The notes under the pieces were generated by a model, which ran no database searches, was not told the DNA's origin, and saw nothing but the letters and a program-made list of their open reading frames with translations. Shown here in pieces: positions 60,601 to 64,000 of a DNA stretch of 64,000 nt. Made by a program: the position numbers and the translations under genes. How positions within the stretch are numbered: position 1 is the stretch's first letter; every line of letters begins with the position of its first letter. Origin of the DNA: Climacium dendroides (taxonomy: Eukaryota; Streptophyta; Bryopsida; Hypnales; Climaciaceae); contig OX467083.1 in the NCBI GenBank assembly GCA_950106755.1, positions 35,025,029 through 35,089,028 of the forward strand, given 5' to 3'.

Positions 60601-61612
60601 ATTGCTCTGGTAGTGGACAATGCGGGTGTTTGCTCCCCTGCTTAATATAGTTCCGTTGCTGTGTATTGTAAACTGAAAGGACATGGGGTGGCAGGTGGAG
60701 CATGACGTTATGTCGACACATTTTATCTGTTGGCGACATCTTTGTCTCTCTCCTGATGTGAAATCATGGGCAGAGGTAGTTCAGCAGTACACTATAATTC
60801 ATTCCCTATCTCGGCACTGTAGGTCGTGTTTTCTGCACAATAATTTGAAGTAGACCTGTTGCTAGTTTATTGCTAGCCACGTTCCTGGATGGACCTATTT
60901 CTAATATTCTTGGTGGTGAACGGTTGTGACCCAACAGTGTGTTGTGGAGATCGAAAATCATGTATTACGAATGAGGCGTTTGTGGGATTTGTAAGTTGAA
61001 TCTGCCAACCTTCCGAAACTCCTGATTTTCTCTAACATGAAATCAAACCCTAGCCATCAGAAGAAAATGTTGCTGATTTGGTCTCTGAATTCCATTCAGT
61101 TTCCATGAATTTGACCATGTGTGTGTTCGAAGTCATTTTCATAAAATCTTATCAAGATTTAGAGTCTTGCTGGCTAGCAAGGTATTTTGGTCAAAGAATA
61201 CATCTCTCATCATGCCAGACCAAAGTTGTCCAGGGGTAGTGCAATAGTGAATACAAGAATTAGAGACTGAAAGACCAAGAAACTTCTCCTAAGAGTACAC
61301 TCACACCCAGAGGATATCTCAACTTGAGAGGGATAAAACAATCACCATTATAATGGAGAGGTGGAGGGAGTTCTAGTAGGATAATTCGACCCCGTATCTT
61401 AAGAGAGATTATTTTATACCTTTCCAGCTCCAGGTTAATATATTCCCCCTGTATGTGAATGTACTGTATTATAGTATGAGAGGGGTTTTAGAACCATAAT
61501 TATCATATTCTGTAGAACTTATAATTCAAGCATATCCGAAACCATATCAGAATAATTTAAAGCTTCATGACTATGTTCGTTACCTGTGTTGGTTAAAATG
61601 GCGCGATTGAGA
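60601..61612. other. Probable 3' region of the vasohibin-like gene and intergenic DNA
   Basis: No supported gene. If the donor-like site at 60,575 is used, a further small exon could lie here, for example after 'gggtggcag' at about 60,695, but no clear continuation is visible. Confidence 0.35.
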
Positions 61613-61620
61613 GCGCCAAA
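61613..61620 (-). promoter_or_regulatory. E2F-type site
   Basis: GCGCCAAA, the reverse complement of TTTGGCGC, matches the E2F consensus TTTSSCGC. A second GGCGCG lies 12 bases away, and the two make an imperfect inverted repeat (ggcgcgattgagagcgcc). It sits about 150 bases before the ATG at 61,769, a good place for S-phase control of that gene. Inferred from motif only. Confidence 0.45.
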
Positions 61621-61768
61621 TTGTGACATTCAATTGAAGACTCTTAAGTGCCAATCTCTGCAAATTTTGCCAAGACATCTAATATGACAATCTGCATAGC
61701 TAAGTTAATCAATTCATGTGTCCAGATGGGTGCTAACTGGAAAAGGAGACGATCCTCGCAAGGCCAAG

Positions 61769-62470
61769 ATGGCGAGACGAAAGATCCTGGACCCCACCGT
61801 CACCCCCAAACCTATCAAACCACCCGAAAACAAACAACCACCCGTCGTCACCGACGCCGAGACCCCCGGCAAGAAGCCCACCCGCGCTCCATCCCAACCC
61901 CCGCCACGCCAATGGGACGCAGAGTCCACCGGCAGCAACACCACCGAATACTGCGAGCACTGCGAGCAGCTCAAAAGGGAAGCGCCCCCCTCGGACACGA
62001 AGCGCGCAAGCGTGACCACCGTGAAGCGCATGAAGACGACCTCGGCGCCTCACAATAAATTCGCCCAGCAGCGAAGCTCCACGCACACTTCCAGCACCGA
62101 GCCACAGCAACAGCAGCAGCAGCGAGAATCTTACACGGGGGCCCTGCTGGCGTCGGCTGCGGATCAGTTGGGATCATCGCAGCAGGAACGCCCAACCAAG
62201 CCCTCCGTGCATTTCCAATCGCGGGCCCTGAACCATGTGTCCCTGGCGGCCACGAAGAAGATCTTGAAGAACTTCGTGCACAGCAGTGTGCTGCAGCCTT
62301 CGCCGCCGAGAAGGTTCACTCGGAGGAGTCATGGCGCGCGGGAGTCCACGAGAAAGCTGCACCCGAAGGGGTTGCCTGCGGGGGAAAGCGTGGCGACGAG
62401 GAGGAAGTCGAATGCAGGCCCTTTGTACACTTTCACTCTTGCTCAGCCGACGAAATCCAAGGCAGGCTGA
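61769..62470 (+). CDS. Basic, disordered protein of unknown function
   Basis: A 233-residue intronless frame starts at an ATG in good context (AAGATGG). It is GC-rich like the PLATZ coding region and unlike its flanks. The sequence opens MARRKILDPTV, then a Pro/Lys-rich stretch (residues 10-50), a C-x2-C pair in YCEHCEQLK (about residue 67), a basic KRASVTTVKRMKTT patch, a run of six Gln (about residue 116), and a Ser/Arg/Lys-rich C-terminal half with RRFTRRSHG and a final FTLAQPTKSKAG. No folded domain is recognised. The base composition and absence of stops over 234 codons support a real gene; a nuclear, DNA- or microtubule-associated role would be a guess. An upstream exon is possible because the bases before it ('gtgtccag') look like an acceptor. 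Confidence 0.6.
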   Translation: MARRKILDPTVTPKPIKPPENKQPPVVTDAETPGKKPTRAPSQPPPRQWDAESTGSNTTEYCEHCEQLKREAPPSDTKRASVTTVKRMKTTSAPHNKFAQQRSSTHTSSTEPQQQQQQRESYTGALLASAADQLGSSQQERPTKPSVHFQSRALNHVSLAATKKILKNFVHSSVLQPSPPRRFTRRSHGARESTRKLHPKGLPAGESVATRRKSNAGPLYTFTLAQPTKSKAG

Positions 62471-63535
62471 AGGTCATTCACTAACAGAAGGGAGAGGCAC
62501 CTTCATTCGTCAATAGAAGCGTTTCAGTGTCTTCCGTTTTTAGGTGAGGTAGAAGCACCTAAATGTGACACTTATGCAAGATTTGCAGATCTTGAGAGTA
62601 AAATGATGTGTGCTTCATAGGAAATGGGTTAGGAAACCAACAAAATTGGTTTTCGTATTTTTTCGAGCTTGTATGAATATAATACAAATTTTGTGAAAAC
62701 AAGTGCATATATGCACTTACTGTGAACAATAGACTACCACAAAAGTGAATATAGAAACACCCAAAAGCAACAAACCCTTAGCTTGTATCATGGTTGTTTT
62801 ATTGGCCAATGCAATATTTGTCCCATCATTTTAACACATTCATGAAAACTCACCTATTAGCATTGGGGCCACCTATGTTTTAGTTTAGGACTTATTCTAG
62901 GTGTCCATAAATGACTCCTATTACATTTACCTCACTATCCGGCACTTAAGGGTACTACCACCTTATAGGATGTTTAGGTGATGTGAAATCTAGGGTAGTG
63001 CGATATGCTTCCTCTCTCTAATTAAATGAAGTTTGAATGAATGTGGTTTAATTTGTGTGAATATTTGGGCAAAATATAGATGAAACTTTGATGAACTTAG
63101 ATGAAAATTAAAAGAAAGTTGGATGTCAACCAATCCATACTATTTGAGATATGATAGTAGGTTGAATTTTGATTCATCTTAAAGGAAGGATACCTAGGTG
63201 CTTTTACTACCATAGACTTCATTTTTTCACCACCATAGACTTCATTTTTCACCTTAATTCAAAGTTATGATTTGTAGTCATGTTGAATTTTCTAATTAGT
63301 TTTAGATGAAAATTGACAGAAAATTGAATATCAACCATACTATTTGAGATGGTATGTTGAATTTGGATCCATCTAAGAGGGGGACAATGTACAATTTAGA
63401 TGCTGTTGTTGCCATTGACTTCATTCTTGCATCTTGAAGCTATTCCTGCCTATTGTGTTTAGTTGGTTTTAATTCTAATTGGAAGATAATTCCTAAATTT
63501 TCTTGCACCAAATCTTGTTGACACCAAAAATTTAA
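62471..63535. other. AT-rich intergenic DNA
   Basis: No gene. It contains a diverged direct duplication (63,097-63,420, listed separately) and a short exact tandem phrase 'accatagacttcatttttca' near 63,210-63,250. Confidence 0.5.
63097..63420. repeat. Diverged direct duplication, period about 207 bp
   Basis: 'agatgaaaatt' then 'agaaa(g/a)ttg', 'tatcaacca', 'atactatttgagat' and 'ttgaatttt(g)gat(t/c)catct' occur at 63,097 onward and again at 63,304 onward, in the same order. Non-coding. Confidence 0.7.
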
Positions 63536-64000
63536 AAAGTATGATACTACTAAAATCATAAGTCCTTCTGTAATATCACAAATGCTATCATTAATACTAG
63601 GGACTCGTGCTTGCTATGCTACACATTCATTGTATTACATATTAGTAAAAATTTGATATATTTGAATAGAATGCATGATAATGATTTCGATAAGTCATTA
63701 AAAAAATTATTTTAATTATTTTATAAAAATATTTCCAATCATGCATATATAGAAATCATATTTTCACACAATGTGATATTACTGAAATAGAGTAGCAGTT
63801 CACAATCACCTCTATAATATCACTTTTTACAAAGGGTGATATTATAGAAATAATATAATTGTTGCAATTGAGGTGATATTAAAGAGGATCAATATGGTGA
63901 TATTATAAAGGTAGCAATTCCATTGCTTTTTTTTGGCTTTATACTTCTTTTGCATTTCTATGATTTTGTGCTTTTGTGAGCTTTGAATTAATAAATTGTT
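63536..64000 (-). mobile_element. ACTAG-ended element, inverted copy C, cut by window end
   Basis: The reverse complement of 42,240-42,743 is followed closely: 'catactactaaaatcataag', 'aatgctatcattaatactag', 'gcttgctatgctacacattc', then the AT-rich interior with 'gtgatatta' motifs. The rest lies beyond the window. Confidence 0.75.

Noticed and set aside
61714..62362. Long minus-strand and +1 frames at the 3' gene
   Set aside because: Shadow frames in GC-rich sequence; the frame from ATG 61,769 has the better start context and no stop over 233 residues.

Overview
The window looks like nuclear DNA of a land plant. It carries a PLATZ-type zinc-finger gene (a plant-specific family), a short spliced gene whose product starts with a chloroplast transit-type peptide, GT-AG introns of about 90 to 900 bases, and a eukaryotic tRNA-Gly with an internal pol III promoter and a T-run terminator. 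A vasohibin-like gene (tubulin carboxypeptidase family, associated with ciliated cells) would fit a lineage with swimming sperm, so a seed-free plant such as a bryophyte is my best guess. The species cannot be read from the sequence.

Layout. Bases 1 to about 47,600 are very AT-rich and almost without genes. They are filled with old non-autonomous transposon-like repeats: TTAA-flanked inverted-repeat elements (a 759-base foldback at 3,777; elements at 12,222 and 45,991; many decayed relatives), a CACTA-like hairpin MITE at 40,078, an 810 to 940-base ACTAG-ended element in tandem at 40,941 and 41,805 with an inverted copy at 63,536, a TACACTAAA-ended element at 18,613, a 31-base minisatellite at 6,921 and a C/G-rich near-palindrome at 36,915. 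Inside this desert sit one tRNA-Gly(CCC) at 30,569 and a possible two-exon 3' part of a minus-strand gene at 28,621-29,245.

Bases 47,600 to 62,600 form a gene island with higher GC. In order it holds: a duplicated segment upstream of an intronless PLATZ gene (49,875-50,750); a three-exon gene for a small conserved plastid-type protein (53,526-54,390); minus-strand exons with an EF-hand (54,759-54,994); a near-perfect 33-bp hairpin that looks like a microRNA precursor (55,835-55,922) inside a poorly resolved transcribed-looking region; a seven-exon vasohibin-like gene (57,558-60,600); and a GC-rich intronless reading frame for a basic, disordered protein (61,769-62,470) with an E2F-type site upstream. 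From 62,500 the sequence returns to AT-rich repeats.

The most striking observation is the vasohibin-like gene. Its predicted core aligns without gaps over about 88 residues with animal vasohibin (from memory), keeps the catalytic His and Ser, but has Ser where the family has its Cys nucleophile. No shared pathway links the genes of the island; they appear to be independent transcription units.
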